Position numbers and translations under genes: made by a program. Of a DNA stretch of 64,000 nt, positions 11,130-23,116 are shown in pieces. Below the pieces are notes generated by a model. The model did not search any database and had not been told where the DNA came from. It saw nothing but the letters and a program-made list of their open reading frames with translations. Source of the DNA: Limnanthes douglasii subsp. nivea (taxonomy: Eukaryota > Streptophyta > Magnoliopsida > Brassicales > Limnanthaceae); NCBI GenBank assembly GCA_036936605.1, contig JAUPFV010000005.1, positions 78,504,885 to 78,568,884 on the forward strand, given 5' to 3'. Every line of letters starts with the position of its first letter. Position 1 is the stretch's first letter.

Positions 11130-11960
11130 GGGAAATTGTACCAAAGGTACCTACTCAACTATTCAATTGTCACTTACCACCCAAGGTTTGATCAACTGTT
11201 ACTTAATACCCAACTCAACTACCTAATTGCGACATAGTACCTAACTTTATTTTAATACCCTAACTACCCTCACCATTCATGAAGAGTCACGTAACCAAAA
11301 TTTCTATTTCCTTCTCTTTCCTACTTTTCCTTTAATTTTATTTTTAAAAGATCCGTATCTTTCGAACCGAAGCTCGAAAAAAATAAATGAAAGTACCATT
11401 ACTTTTGTTTTTTAAAAATGAACAAAACTAGATCCATTTATGATATTTTTTGATTTTTTTTTAAAATAAAATTTCACCAGTTGCAAGCAATTCGCATCTT
11501 GAGAATTGTACCAGTTTTTTTTTTTTTTATCGTTCAGAAATCCTGAGAGTTGCAAGCAATTCGCATCTTATCATGAGAATCGTTCAGAAATTTGCAAGCA
11601 ATTCACATCTTATCATGTGAATCGTTCAGAAATTGCAAGCAATTCACATCTTATCATGAGAATCGTTCAGAAATTGCAAGCAATTCGCATCTTATCATGA
11701 GAATCGTTCAGAAATTGCAAGCAATTCGCATTCTGAGAATTTGCAAGCAATTCGCATCCTGAGAATTTGCAAGCAATTCGCATCTTGAGAATTGTACCAG
11801 TTTTTTTTTTTTTTTTTTTACCAGAGCGCGCCTTTTTTTAGTCGGGGGTATTTTTGTCCAAATTTCAGTTCGATGTACCAAGTTACACTATCCAAAAAGC
11901 GGGTACCGCCGGATAATACCATAGTTGAGAAGGTATTTACCGGTACTTTTCTCTTTTATT
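11130..11960. repeat. Unclassified repeat element, copy 1, with internal minisatellite
   Basis: The left end reads gtaccaaaggtacctactca at about 11147. The right end, on the opposite strand, reads gtaccggtaaataccttctc from about 11946. These are imperfect terminal inverted repeats sharing 'gtacc…tacct.(a)ctcaactat'. The internal segment 11350-11465 aligns with 21805-21905 in the same orientation (shared words 'atctttc.aac', 'ataccatt..tttt', 'gaacaaaa'). There is no coding capacity. It may be a non-autonomous DNA transposon. A clear target-site duplication was not found. Confidence 0.45.
11481..11800. repeat. Minisatellite with 41-bp and 26-bp units
   Basis: The word ttgcaagcaa starts at 11481, 11550, 11592, 11633, 11674, 11715, 11741 and 11767. 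Spacing is 41-42 bp from 11550 to 11715, then 26 bp twice, so a shortened unit arose by internal deletion. The 41-bp unit continues with ttc(g/a)catcttatcatgagaa and tcgttcagaaa. Both outer edges carry 'cttgagaattgtaccag' followed by a T-run, which suggests the array grew by duplication inside one flanking sequence. Confidence 0.88.
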
Positions 11961-13252
11961 TATTACACATAATACTCTCATAAAATCTTAATCACCGCTT
12001 TTTTTTTTAATTTTTTATATGAAACTTCATCTAGTTTTTAAAAAAAAATTCTTCTTTTATATAAGTTTTGTTATAAGGAAAACAATTTAAACATTCAAAT
12101 ACAAAGTTTAAAACAAGATAATAGGATTGGAGTAGAAGTTTTTCATACGTTTTGAAGGTTAGGTCAGTTGTTTACTGCATATCACAAGTATATTCACTCT
12201 TTGGCATTATATAATATTGAATTTTAACAATTCAAATTATTTTATACCCTCGTTATTAACCTGAGATTAAAAAAACAACAATAATTTGATTTTTGAGATA
12301 GTTGATATAATACATAATACAAGACTAAAATTAAATTATCTTAAAGATTGTAAAAATCACTCTAAATTTAAGTAGTGCGAAGCTTTGTTCGTAGTTTAGT
12401 AGTGGAAAACTTTTATAATGTTGTCCAAAATTTAGATTGACACACATGTGTTATTTTCTTTTTTACTTTTAATTTTAATTTTGTATTCGTATAAAATATT
12501 ATATTTATCTTAACTTTTTGTATATTTTTTTTTTAACCATCCGATTTTAATTCTGTATTTTTTTTATTTTTTTTTTATAATTCAATGTCTTTATTCATTT
12601 ATTTATTTATTTATTTTAAAATATATATCTATTTATATTTTTTATTTTATTTTAAAATTTTAATGTTTTCAATTTTAGAATTAAAGAAAAAAAAATGAGA
12701 AAAATATGCTATAACTCCTATGATTATTTAGGACATTCAAATAATATTTTGATTATATAAGATGTATTATTTGTAATTACCTAAACGACTATATATAAAA
12801 TTAATTTTTTGTTTTAAATATAAATGTCGCTCTTATTTTTCTATAACTTCATTTCATTTGTGTATTATCAAAACAAATAAACTTAAAATGGTAAAAAAAC
12901 ACAACAACAAAAAAATCAGTAAAAACATAAAAATGACTAAAATCATCAAAACTAACTGAAAAATCTTAAAAAATACGGATGAATAAAAAAAATTAATATA
13001 AATACACGAAAACGATGAATGAATTAAGTAATTTAGTTTTATATATAAATGGATTAATGATAATGGTGTTTAGACTGTTACAAATGTTTTAAAAATTTAT
13101 ATAAGAATTGGTATAATGGTGATAATGATGATTACATGAGTTTAATCATAAAAACTAATCGTAATTGAGGACAATGTTGATTTTATAATAATAATTTGAA
13201 CAATAAAAATGTACCACAACCGTATTAGCAAGTTTACATTACTTTGAACTTC
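11961..13252. other. AT-rich intergenic DNA
   Basis: No gene or clear repeat. Long T-rich and ATTT-rich runs (about 12500-12660) dominate. Confidence 0.5.
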
Positions 13253-13950
13253 GTTAGGTGTAAGCTGAAAGTAACTTGAGAATGCGAGTACTACCAAAGA
13301 CTACATGTGGTCAAAGATGGATAGTGAAAGACATGTAGAGGCAATAACTGTTTGAATCTCTCGGGCAAGAACTGGGGTCGAGACTTACGTGTAAAGATGT
13401 TTGCTTGAACCTAAGAGCAAAATTTGTCGAAGGAAATAAGACTGCTTATGTTGGACTGAAGGTGCAAACTAGTTATTTGTTGCTCCAAAGGTGCAGACCA
13501 TGAACATCGAAGGGCTTGTGAAGATACCTATAAGCTTATATAAGGAAGCTGGGTTACTAAGGGTTTGAATTCATGTTAAATCTCAACATTTGATTAGAAC
13601 CGTTGGATCCAAGTGTGTTACATTTGACAAATTGTACAAGCATGCATCATTGCCCTTTTCGTATGAATGTCATCCACAACCTTGTCCCCATGTGATGGGT
13701 TGTCTTACCAAATGAGAAGATGGTCATGCGTTATTATGATAAAGGGATCATTGTGCACAACGTTGATCTTCTATATATAGTGAGAGCTGGTATTTGAGTT
13801 TTGGTCAGTCATTTGTTGTGTGAAAAAACACTTGAGAGATTTGTTAAATAGAAATATAAGATTTTGACTATAGTTGAGGTAGTGGATAAACACTTGAATA
13901 TATATTATGAGATCCATAGTTTCTTTGTAAGGTGAGAGTAATTTCCAAAG
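13253..13950 (+). repeat. 5' LTR of decayed copia element
   Basis: Left counterpart of 17559-18230. Matching text begins at 'ttaggtgtaagctgaaagt' against 'ttaggtgaagactataagt'. The end is estimated, since the primer binding site is degraded. Confidence 0.5.
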
Positions 13951-13956
13951 CTTACA

Positions 13957-16900
13957 TTATTGAGTTTGCGAGATGAAGTGCTTCGTGAGGTGTTTGAAGA
14001 GCCTATGACTTTGAATGTATGTAATTGGTTGGAGAAGATTTACATAAAGAAGTCTTTGTTGAATAGAGATCCAAAGATACCTAGATAATTTTAATAAAAT
14101 TATTCTTGACTTGAATGTAGTTTGGGTTAAGGTGAAGGATAATGGCAATGTCATAATCCTCTTAAGTTCTTTGCCGAATGTGGATGAGCACTTTGTGGAT
14201 ATCATGGACAAGTGAAGAGTGTTTCAAACTAAACAGATCTTCAATGGAAGACGGTATTGAAGGGTGACTTCGAAGGTCTCAGACTGAATGTAAGGGATAG
14301 TATATAAAGGAGAAATTCAAGCAAACGGAGAGGAAAATTTGGATCAAAGTCCAAGGGGTTTGTGACAAGTTATTACGTAAGAGGTTGAATGTGTAAGAAA
14401 TGATGCAATATCGGTAGGAATTTCCCATAGAGAATAAAAGGCTATAGTTAACTAAAGGCCAAAACCGGAGATATTGTAATGGTTTTGGATGGCTATGAGT
14501 GCATTGATGATTTAATGACTTATTCTCTCTGCGTGTATAGTGAAAAATGGGTGTTAGACATCGGCGCATCATTCCACATGACTTCCAACAAATATTGGCT
14601 TGAAAAACTGAGATTGTTTTGAGGTAGAGGGGTCATCCTCAATAATGATGAATCATGTGCTATCAAATGATTGGGAAGTGTTTGGCTCAATGTTTTTACA
14701 AGGCTTGAGAAAGTGATTTTTAATATAAGGTATATGCCTGGATTTAAACATAACCTTATTTATATTGGAATGTTATATGAATAATGGTTTACTTATAGGG
14801 GTAAAAATGGCAAGATTAGAGTCTTGCAACATTTAATTATGAAAGCTTATATGATAAATAATGTGTTAGTTTTTTATGGCTATGTAATGATAGTAGGTGT
14901 TTAGTGTGGAAAATTATTCAACCAAGTTGTGGCTAGTTATTGATGGCTCTATAATGATAGTAGGTGTTTAGTGTGGAAAACGATTCAACCAACTTGTGGC
15001 ATCTTAGGTTTGAACATGTGAGTGAAAAATTCCTTATTGAGCTTATAGAACAATGTTTGTTAGATAGTAACAAGATTTTGAAGTTAAGATTTTGTGAAAG
15101 TTGTGTGCTGGGTAAGACCAAGAAGGTAATGTGTATACCCAGTAACCATACAACCAATGATGTGTTTGCGTATGTTCATTCAGATTTTTGGGATCGGACG
15201 CGAGAGCCTACTATAGGTGGTGCAATATACTGCATGTCTCTAATTGATGACTATTCCGTAAAAATATGGGTTGTTATTTTGAAAACCAAGGTTGAGCATT
15301 TGATGTTTTTAAGAACTGGAAGACTTTGGTGGAGAATCAAATTGGGAAAATATTGAAAAAGCTTCAGAAATATGATGCTTTGGAGTATGTGATAATGAGT
15401 TCACCAACTATTTAAAGCTTGGCCTTGATAAACATTGAACCTTGGTTCGCACTCCCCAATATAATATGTTTATTGAAAGAATAGACTGAACCATGTTGGA
15501 CATGATTTGGTGTATGCTTCAAAAAGCTAGAATGGGCCGAAGGTTATAGGGAGAAATCATGACTATGGATGCATATATCATCAAATATATTCCACCTACA
15601 ATGTTGAAGTTTTTGTATCCTCAAGAGGTCTAAATTGGAAATAAACCTTAACTGTAACATTTAATCATATTTGGATGTATTGCCCATGACATGTGAAGAA
15701 AGACAAGCTTCACCCAAAAGCACTAAAAAACAAATTTGGCTATCCAGAACGAGTAAAATGTTATAGGTTGTGATATCTTGAACATAAACGTAAATAGACT
15801 TTGATAAGTAGATATATGGTTTTCAATAAGGAGAACATATCATTAAAAATACGATGGATACCTAATCTAGTATTTTGTAGAATAAATGTAGAGTTGATGA
15901 TGAGTATGATCTAGAGAGTAAAGTTGATGATGTTTCTATTAAGATGATTTATGACATAATACAGCTTTGGCTTATGAAGAGGAAGTTCAACCATTACATG
16001 AGTCCAAAAAGGTTGAGGGTCTGATTTTCTAGTTACTTTGGAAGATCAGACTAGAGAGCAACATATATATATGACAATTATCAGTTAGCGATATATATCA
16101 TGAATACCAATCAGACCTTCCTAATGGTATGGTTTTGTTATGTTATTAGATATTCTTCATCAATTGAATGCATATAGATATTCTTGAACCCAAAAATTAT
16201 CATGATGTTATGAAAAGCATTAACAAATAGAAACATCTTATGATAATTTGGGAAGAACTAAGATCCCTCAAGAATATGGACATCTAGATTATTGCGAAGC
16301 AACCTAAGGATCAGAAGTTTGTTGACAATTAATGGATATTCAAAAGTAAATAAGTTACCTTCCAAAGGTTGAGTAATCCATGTACAAAACTAGGTTGGTG
16401 GATAATGACTTTACCAAAAAATGTTGATTTTAATGAGATATCTGCGTTTGTTGTGAAATAAATTTGAATTAGGGTTTTATTATGAATTTTTATTAGATTT
16501 GATCTATATTTATATAAAATAGATGTTATTATTGTAATTCTACATAGTGAATTGTACGATATAAGTTATACGTGTCTATCGAAATGGTTTAAATAAGGGT
16601 ATAAAATAAATATGTCTTTATTGAAGAGACCTCTATATGGGTTAAGACAGTCATTGAGGCAGTATACTCTTTTATGAAGTTCATCATATATGATCGAAAC
16701 TGCTACGACAACCATATCTACTGTGATGGGGAACGCACATAAAAAACAAATTTTATTGATATTGTATGTGGATGGTATATTAATAGTTTGAAGATATATA
16801 AAGAAGACTAAAATGATGAAAACCCAGCTGAAATGAGAGTTTAAATGAAAGATATAAAGGAGAGTGAGATGATACTTGGTATTGAGATCAAAATGATCAA

Positions 16901-17480
16901 GTCAAATGATGATTTATCTTTATCTCAACAAGAATACATATATAAGGTCTTTTATAAATCTGGCATATCCGGAGCCAAATATGTTGAAACTCTCATTTGT
17001 CACCAATTCACACTTAGTGACACTTATTTTCCAACTGAAAATGTAGAGATACATTATACCAATGTTATTAGTAACCTTATTATGTATGTTATAATTTGCA
17101 CAAGACTTTATATTGCCTACCTTGTAAGTGTTTTGAGTATATTCATGTCAAATATGAAAAAGTCGTATTGACATGCAATCAAGTGGACCATGAAGGAAGT
17201 TATTTTCCTAAATGAATTGTTGAGTGAAATCACTGGTGTAGAGCAATGTAATTATGTTATGTGATAATATTAGATCTCTTCATTTGATGAAGAATTCAAA
17301 GTTCAATGAGTAAACTAAGCATATAGATATCAAGTTTTACTTCATCTAAAACGTACTAGAGAGAGATAGAAGGTGAATGTGGCTACAATATCTAGCAAAT
17401 AGAGTCATTCAGATGCTCTAACCAATATATTCTCAGTGTCAAAGATCACGAACTGCATGAGACTTGTACAAGTTTAAGGT
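13957..17480 (+). pseudogene. Ty1/copia gag-pol relic
   Basis: Recognisable pieces in order are as follows. Protease: WVLDIGASFHMTSNKYW near 14549, where the usual D-S-G reads D-I-G. GAG-pre-integrase: NLWHLRFEHVSEKFLIEL at about 14990, with CESCVLGKTKK. Integrase core: DFWDR…SLIDDYS at about 15180-15260, then a degraded IERM-x-TMLDM at about 15470. RT: KPKDQKxVDxxWIFK near 16295, RPLYGLRQS near 16627 and LYVDGILI (YVDD changed to YVDG) near 16763. The RT connection with LSQQEYIYKVFYKSGI lies at 16845-17171, and an RNase H tail TKHIDIKFYF at about 17316-17345. It cannot encode a working polyprotein. Confidence 0.7.
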
Positions 17481-17558
17481 CCGGGTGAGTTGGTCTCTAA
17501 ATAGTAGAAAATTGAGTTCATTCGTTTGAGTTACTATAAACCTAAGTATATAGTTTTT

Positions 17559-18230
17559 AGGTGAAGACTATAAGTAATTTGAGAACAAAAAAACTATCAA
17601 AGACTACATGTGGTCGAAGATGGATAACCAAATACACGTAAATGCATGAACTATTTAAATTTATCATGCAAAAGCCGAGACTTAGGTGTAAAGACGTTTG
17701 CTAGAACCGAAGGGCAAGATCTTCTGAAGGAAAAAAGAATATTTATGCTCGACTAAAGGTACAAAGTGATCATGTGCAGTGTTGAAGCTTATAGATGAAG
17801 TTGAGTCACTAAAGGTCTAAATTGATGTTAAATTCCAACCTTTGATCATAGATCCATTAGATTTATGCGTGATGCATGAGACAAATAATACAAGCAGACG
17901 TCATTGCCCTTGTCATACATATATCAATGCCATATTTGTCCTTGTGTGTTTATCTACTTGGCCAAATGAATAAATGGGTTATCATGAGATATTGTGAGCA
18001 ATAGAGTATTGTTCATATTATTGAGCCTTTTTAAATAACGACAATTGTGTATTAAAGTTTTGGTCAGTCATTTGTTGTATGGGAAAATACTTGAGATGTT
18101 CGAGAGAGAACACTAAAGTTTATGGTATAATAGAGGTGGAGGATAAACACTAGAATATAAATGATGGGATCTATGATTCTTTTATAAACTAAGAGTTCTT
18201 TATAACAAAGATGAGTGGTCGAGTGTTTAT
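17559..18230 (+). repeat. 3' LTR of decayed copia element
   Basis: Right counterpart of 13253-13950, with the same landmarks and many substitutions and indels. No exact target-site duplication could be assigned. Confidence 0.5.
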
Positions 18231-18569
18231 TGTTTACGATATTCCTATTATAACATTTGATATATAAAATATGTATTCATTATTCGTGGATGTAGTTGAT
18301 TTTCACAATATGAACTATGTTAAATTTGTATTGTGTGTGTGCTTAAGCTTACATTTTTGTTCTTTTCTTGCTTTCTTATTTTAGATACATAATCGACCTT
18401 TGAGTACGATAAGTTATATGGCTCTTATATTTCATGTTATATATTTAATGTTATCATCAAATAGATTTCGGCTGGAGCGGCTGAGTTTCGGCTAACGTTG
18501 TTTGAACTTCAGATGTTGTTGGATCTAGGTGTTGTTGATTATTCAGACGAATGTGTGCTTTTATAAGAA

Positions 18570-20030
18570 GATTTTCTCTAACATAACTTTTAGTAAAATC
18601 TTTATATGTTACGTAATTTCACAGTAAAACATCTAATTATTAGCATTTAGCTGTTCTTCTGTTGAAGAGAATATTTACACATATATTTTTTTGTCACTTA
18701 GTTTCATAGTAGGTTAAACACGCATTTAACTGTAAAATATAACTGATTGTAAACATTCGGTTTCTATTATATAAACATCTGAATGTTGTGTACTCGCATG
18801 TGACTTACGTATTTTATTGCCATATGTATCCAAGAGAATGTTCACGAATATTACATGTCATTTATCTCATATTTTAAAATATTTAGCTTTTTTTTTTCTT
18901 CTAATATAGCCCATAGATTTAACTATCATTTATTATAAATTTAATTGTCACCCATAATTTATCCAATATTTATTTGTTGAATGCTTACACGCGGGTTTAT
19001 ATGACTCAACTTCATAATATCTTAAACACACACTTAGTTTTTACTTATATGCATTTAACTAAGATATTTATAAAGAAACAATCATAAGAATATGCTAGAT
19101 ATTATTTGCAAAATAACTTATTTGATTTGTCTTTAAAGAAGAAAAAAATGTCATAGTGGATTTTTTTGTGTGTTATTAATCTTAATATATGTATACAAAA
19201 AAGATCTTGTTTTTAAAAGTTTGTTTCCGAAAAAAAACTAGAACCTTTAGATATTAGTTCAAATAGTTATATATGTAGATTCTATATTAAATCACTTAGT
19301 TTTTACTATCTAAACGCGTGTATTTAGTTGTAAACCTTTTAAATATCATTATTTTGTACACAAAAATTTATCCATCATCATCTGAAACAACTAAATGTTG
19401 TGTAACATTCCACTCTAAAACATTTGTATATAAACAATTAGTTACTATTTTCTCTAACATAATGTGCATATAAATTTAGTTGTCGCTTACCTTGACGTTG
19501 AACACCCATTTATATATAAAGTATAAGTGATTGTAAACATTTAGTTATTACAATTTAAGCAACTAAACATTGAGTATTCACATGTTACTTAAATATTTAA
19601 CTATCATTTTTATCTAAGAGAATCTTCAAACATATATTTAATTGTCACTTACCTTCCACTATAAAACATTAGGTGTCTTTTGTTATCAAAGAGAATGCGA
19701 ACACATGTTTTCATTATCACTTACCTTCATAATATGTTAAACACACATTAGTTTTTAAGTATAAGTGATAGTAACATTTAGTTGTCATCAACAAAACAAC
19801 TAAACATCGTGTATTCACATAATACTTAAACATTTAGACGAATTTTCTCTCTTAGATAATGTGTACATATACATTTAGTTGTCATTATCTTCCCATCTAG
19901 ATATTATATATTCAGTTGCAAGTTAAACATACTTTCTCGAGTGTATGTTCATTATACTTACGTGAACTTCTAAACGTAAGTATCAAAATTAAGCCATTAA
20001 ATCATACATTTAGTTGTTGTTGTCTATTAA
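18570..20030. repeat. Highly diverged tandem-like repeat region
   Basis: Similar phrases recur: 'aacatttagttgtca', 'cacttaccttc', 'gttaaacacacatttag', 'aagtataagtgat(t/a)gta', 'caactaaacat.g.gtattcac' and 'ctaagagaat.ttcacac'. Well-matching blocks start near 18747, 19533 and 19769; a weaker one is near 19330. Spacing between the clearest neighbours is about 235 bp. It has no coding capacity. It looks like an old satellite-like or segmentally duplicated array with indels. Confidence 0.5.
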
Positions 20031-21764
20031 AATTTAATTGCTAAGTATCAGAAATGTTGGTAAAACATATATTTTATGACTTATTTGAGGAAAAAAAATC
20101 AAATTATCATATTTTAAGATTTAGAAGCCTAAAAGATAATATGAATACATTGACCTATTTATTTTTCCAAAATGAATCGTGCTGATTGTATTTATATTAT
20201 TTGAAAAAATTTGGATTCAAACTTTAAACAAAAACAATTGTATGTGTTTTAATGATTTTTTAAACATTATCAAAATATTACAAATTGACCACCTTTTAAT
20301 TAATTTTTTAATGCGAGCTATTTGATGGTTCGAGACAAAGTTTTTTCAACATCTAAATCTCAAAAGATGATCATTTAAAAAGAAAAAAAGATCAATACAA
20401 ATTCAATAAGAGGAAACATGTGACCATTAAATGTATTATAGGATAAAACATAAAGTATAAAATACGTTTTTGCCGGAAATGGTCAATATTATCACAATAA
20501 GATGTTTAAGTGGTTAAATAATTTTAGATACTGTCCAAATAGTCATTCCTTTAAAAAACGATACAAAGGACCATATTCCCTAGAAAAACTCCAAACTTGA
20601 AGCCAAAAACTTTGACCACAATTACAATAAAGTATATTAAAAACTAATATTTATATTTTTATGATCCTATAGTATCCATTTAAAAAAAACGTTTTCAAAG
20701 AGCTAAAAGAGTTGGTCCATGATTTAAATCAAAATAACAGAAATCATCTAAAAAAATCATTAGATTTTAAAAATATTATAATTGATATTTGTAGTTGTGC
20801 TCTAAATCATGGTTAGATTTTATCAAAATTACAAAAATCAGTTACAATTTTGTTTGTTAAAGTTATCGATGGTTTCAACTAATTTCCATTTAAATAAAAA
20901 ATCATAAACTAATTATCGAGATACTGAAAAGATATGTTATATATTATAGATGACGTTTTTATGCTAATGATAAAAAACTAGAACCTAATTTATATAAAAT
21001 GACAATAATCAAAACGTTATTTTTGTCAAAATGACAAAGTAAATCTCAATTTTATAGGTCTCCGATAAACTAAGCTATATTTCTTTATTTGTGAACGACA
21101 ATCCTAACTAAAATATTAATACAATAATTATTACTATCCTAATTGAAATATACAACCAGATCATTAAACAAACAACAATTTTTTTTGAACAAAACACAAT
21201 TTTAACCTCTATGTTTTAAGCGTTTTAAATTTAGTATTTTTTAAAAATTAGAACGAAACTAATAATTTTTTAACAAAAGGTAAAATAGTACACAATTTCT
21301 TGTATACTTATATGAAAAAAATATATATATCTCAAATCTATGAATAAGTGGTAGATGAAAAGGATATAATTTTTTTTTGAAATTTTATTTGAAGCTTTAA
21401 CGAATTATATAACCATTCAACCATTATTTGCACAATTATATCTTTTATAAAGTATAATAAAAAACTAACTTGACAGATTTAAAAATACGGATAAAATGGA
21501 TTCACATTTTTTATATGATTCTTTCAAATCTAAAAATTTAGATATTAATATAAATTAAAAACAAGTATACTAATATTTTTTATATTTACACGGTAAAGAT
21601 CGATAAATAATAAAAAATGATTTAAAACAGACTAGTATATCGATAACTACCTAACATCAACTTTATTACTAATAACAATTCAATGCTTGATAAAATACGG
21701 ATAACTACCTAGTGTAGTTGTGGTTACAACAAATCGTATGGAATTTTTTTCATACTAATATACC
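20031..21764. other. AT-rich intergenic DNA
   Basis: No supportable gene or repeat; base composition is extremely AT-rich. Confidence 0.5.
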
Positions 21765-22150
21765 TCAACTGTTTTTTTTTTCTTTAAATTTTTTGTTTTT
21801 TCTTAAATTACATATCTTTCAAACTATAAATCAAAAAAATATCCAAATATACCATTGGTTTTTTTTGAGATGAACAAAATTATATGCATGATTTTTTTTT
21901 TGATTTCTTAGCTGTAAAACTACGTGTAAATTGGTTGCATAAATTGAAAAAGAAATTTGAGGAGCGGAATATGTACAACTGGGTTGCAAAAATAAATAAA
22001 AATTAGCTGCATAAATAGAAATTTGTCTGCTCAATAATAATAATTTTTAATTCTGATCAGAAGGTATTAAAAGTAATTTGATGGGATAAGGTATTTAATT
22101 TTCGGGTAAGAGGTAGAGAGACAATTGAGGTGCTTGTTTTAATTAGTAAA
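21765..22150. repeat. Unclassified repeat element, copy 2 (diverged)
   Basis: Segment 21805-21905 aligns with 11350-11465, in the order 'atctttcaaac', 'aaatataccattgg', 'gatgaacaaaatta', then a T-run with 'gatttct'. The right end, read on the minus strand from about 22140, gives 'cacctcaattgtctctctac'. This resembles the left-end text of copy 1 ('ctcaactattcaattgtcac'), in keeping with inverted termini. It lacks the 41-bp array but has irregular ttgca(t/a)aaa words. The left boundary is unclear. Confidence 0.4.
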
Positions 22151-22904
22151 GAGAGAAAATCAACAAACGTTGTTTTTGAACTATTTATAGGATAATTTGG
22201 ATCCATGGACTTAGCGAGTCATGTAATATGTATGGGTTAACGTCATGAACCACCAACCCCAATAATAAGTGAAGTAGACACTCAACTGAGTCACTAGATA
22301 CACAACTTACTCAACATGGTTTTTATTATAAATTAGAATTGCCCTCTAAAAGAATTTATACCCACATTACCCTCATTACGCTTTTAATTTACAGATAGAG
22401 AAAACATTTTATGTTGAAAGTTGTAAATGTCACATATTGTTTTTTTGAGATATTGTTGGAAATTTTTATATTGTAGTAAAAAACCAAGTGGTTATTGAAA
22501 TACATGTTAATTAACTGTTCTAATTTAGTTCTAATGATATTTTTAAAAAAAATATTTAAAACAACAATTTTGGTTTGATTTATTAAAATTTTTAAAATAT
22601 AATTTTGATTTTATTCTTTTGAATTTATTTATAAAAAGAAATAACTAACAATTTATATTTTATTTTTCTGAATTTTTCAAGATTGTTTTTTAAATAACAA
22701 ATTTGATTTGATTTTGCTGATTTTATTCTTTTGAGTTTATTTTTAAAAAAAATTAACCAACGACTTTTATTTTATTTTTTTCTTATTTTTTAAAAAATTA
22801 AATAACAAATTTGATTTGCTTTGGTTATATTGTAATTTAAAATATTTGATTTTATATTTGAGTTCGTTAAGTTTTAGTTTTGAAAACATTACATTATAAG
22901 AACA
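22151..22904. other. AT-rich intergenic DNA
   Basis: No gene found. Two similar AT-rich blocks ('acaaatttgatttga/ct' with 'gattttattcttttga(a/g)tttattt') recur at about 22560-22830. This is local low-complexity duplication. Confidence 0.5.
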
Positions 22905-23116
22905 ATGAAGTTTCTCTCCAAGATTTGTTATTGGTTTTCTTGATCTTCAAGAAATCTCCAATCCTCTACTCTTTGCTTTTTCTTTCTTCTTCTCTCTTGG
23001 CTGATAGTGTTGCTGTTTGCGCGGTTCCCCTTTGAGGGCCTCCCTCTTGGAGCCTTGGTTTTGACTCGTTGTTCGCGTTTTAGTCTTCTCTTGAAGACTT
23101 TGTTGGGTGTTTCATC

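Larger units (their letters stand above)
13253..18230 (+). mobile_element. Decayed Ty1/copia LTR retrotransposon
   Basis: Two diverged LTR-like segments (about 13253-13950 and 17559-18230) flank gag-pol remains in the Ty1/copia order protease, integrase, RT, RNase H. Shared LTR landmarks are 'aaagactacatgtggtc.aa', 'cgagactta.gtgtaaaga', 'gtttgct.gaacc', 'gtcattgccctt' or 'catcattgccctt', and 'gttttggtcagtcatttgtt'. Stops and shifts are dense throughout. Boundaries are approximate. Confidence 0.65.
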
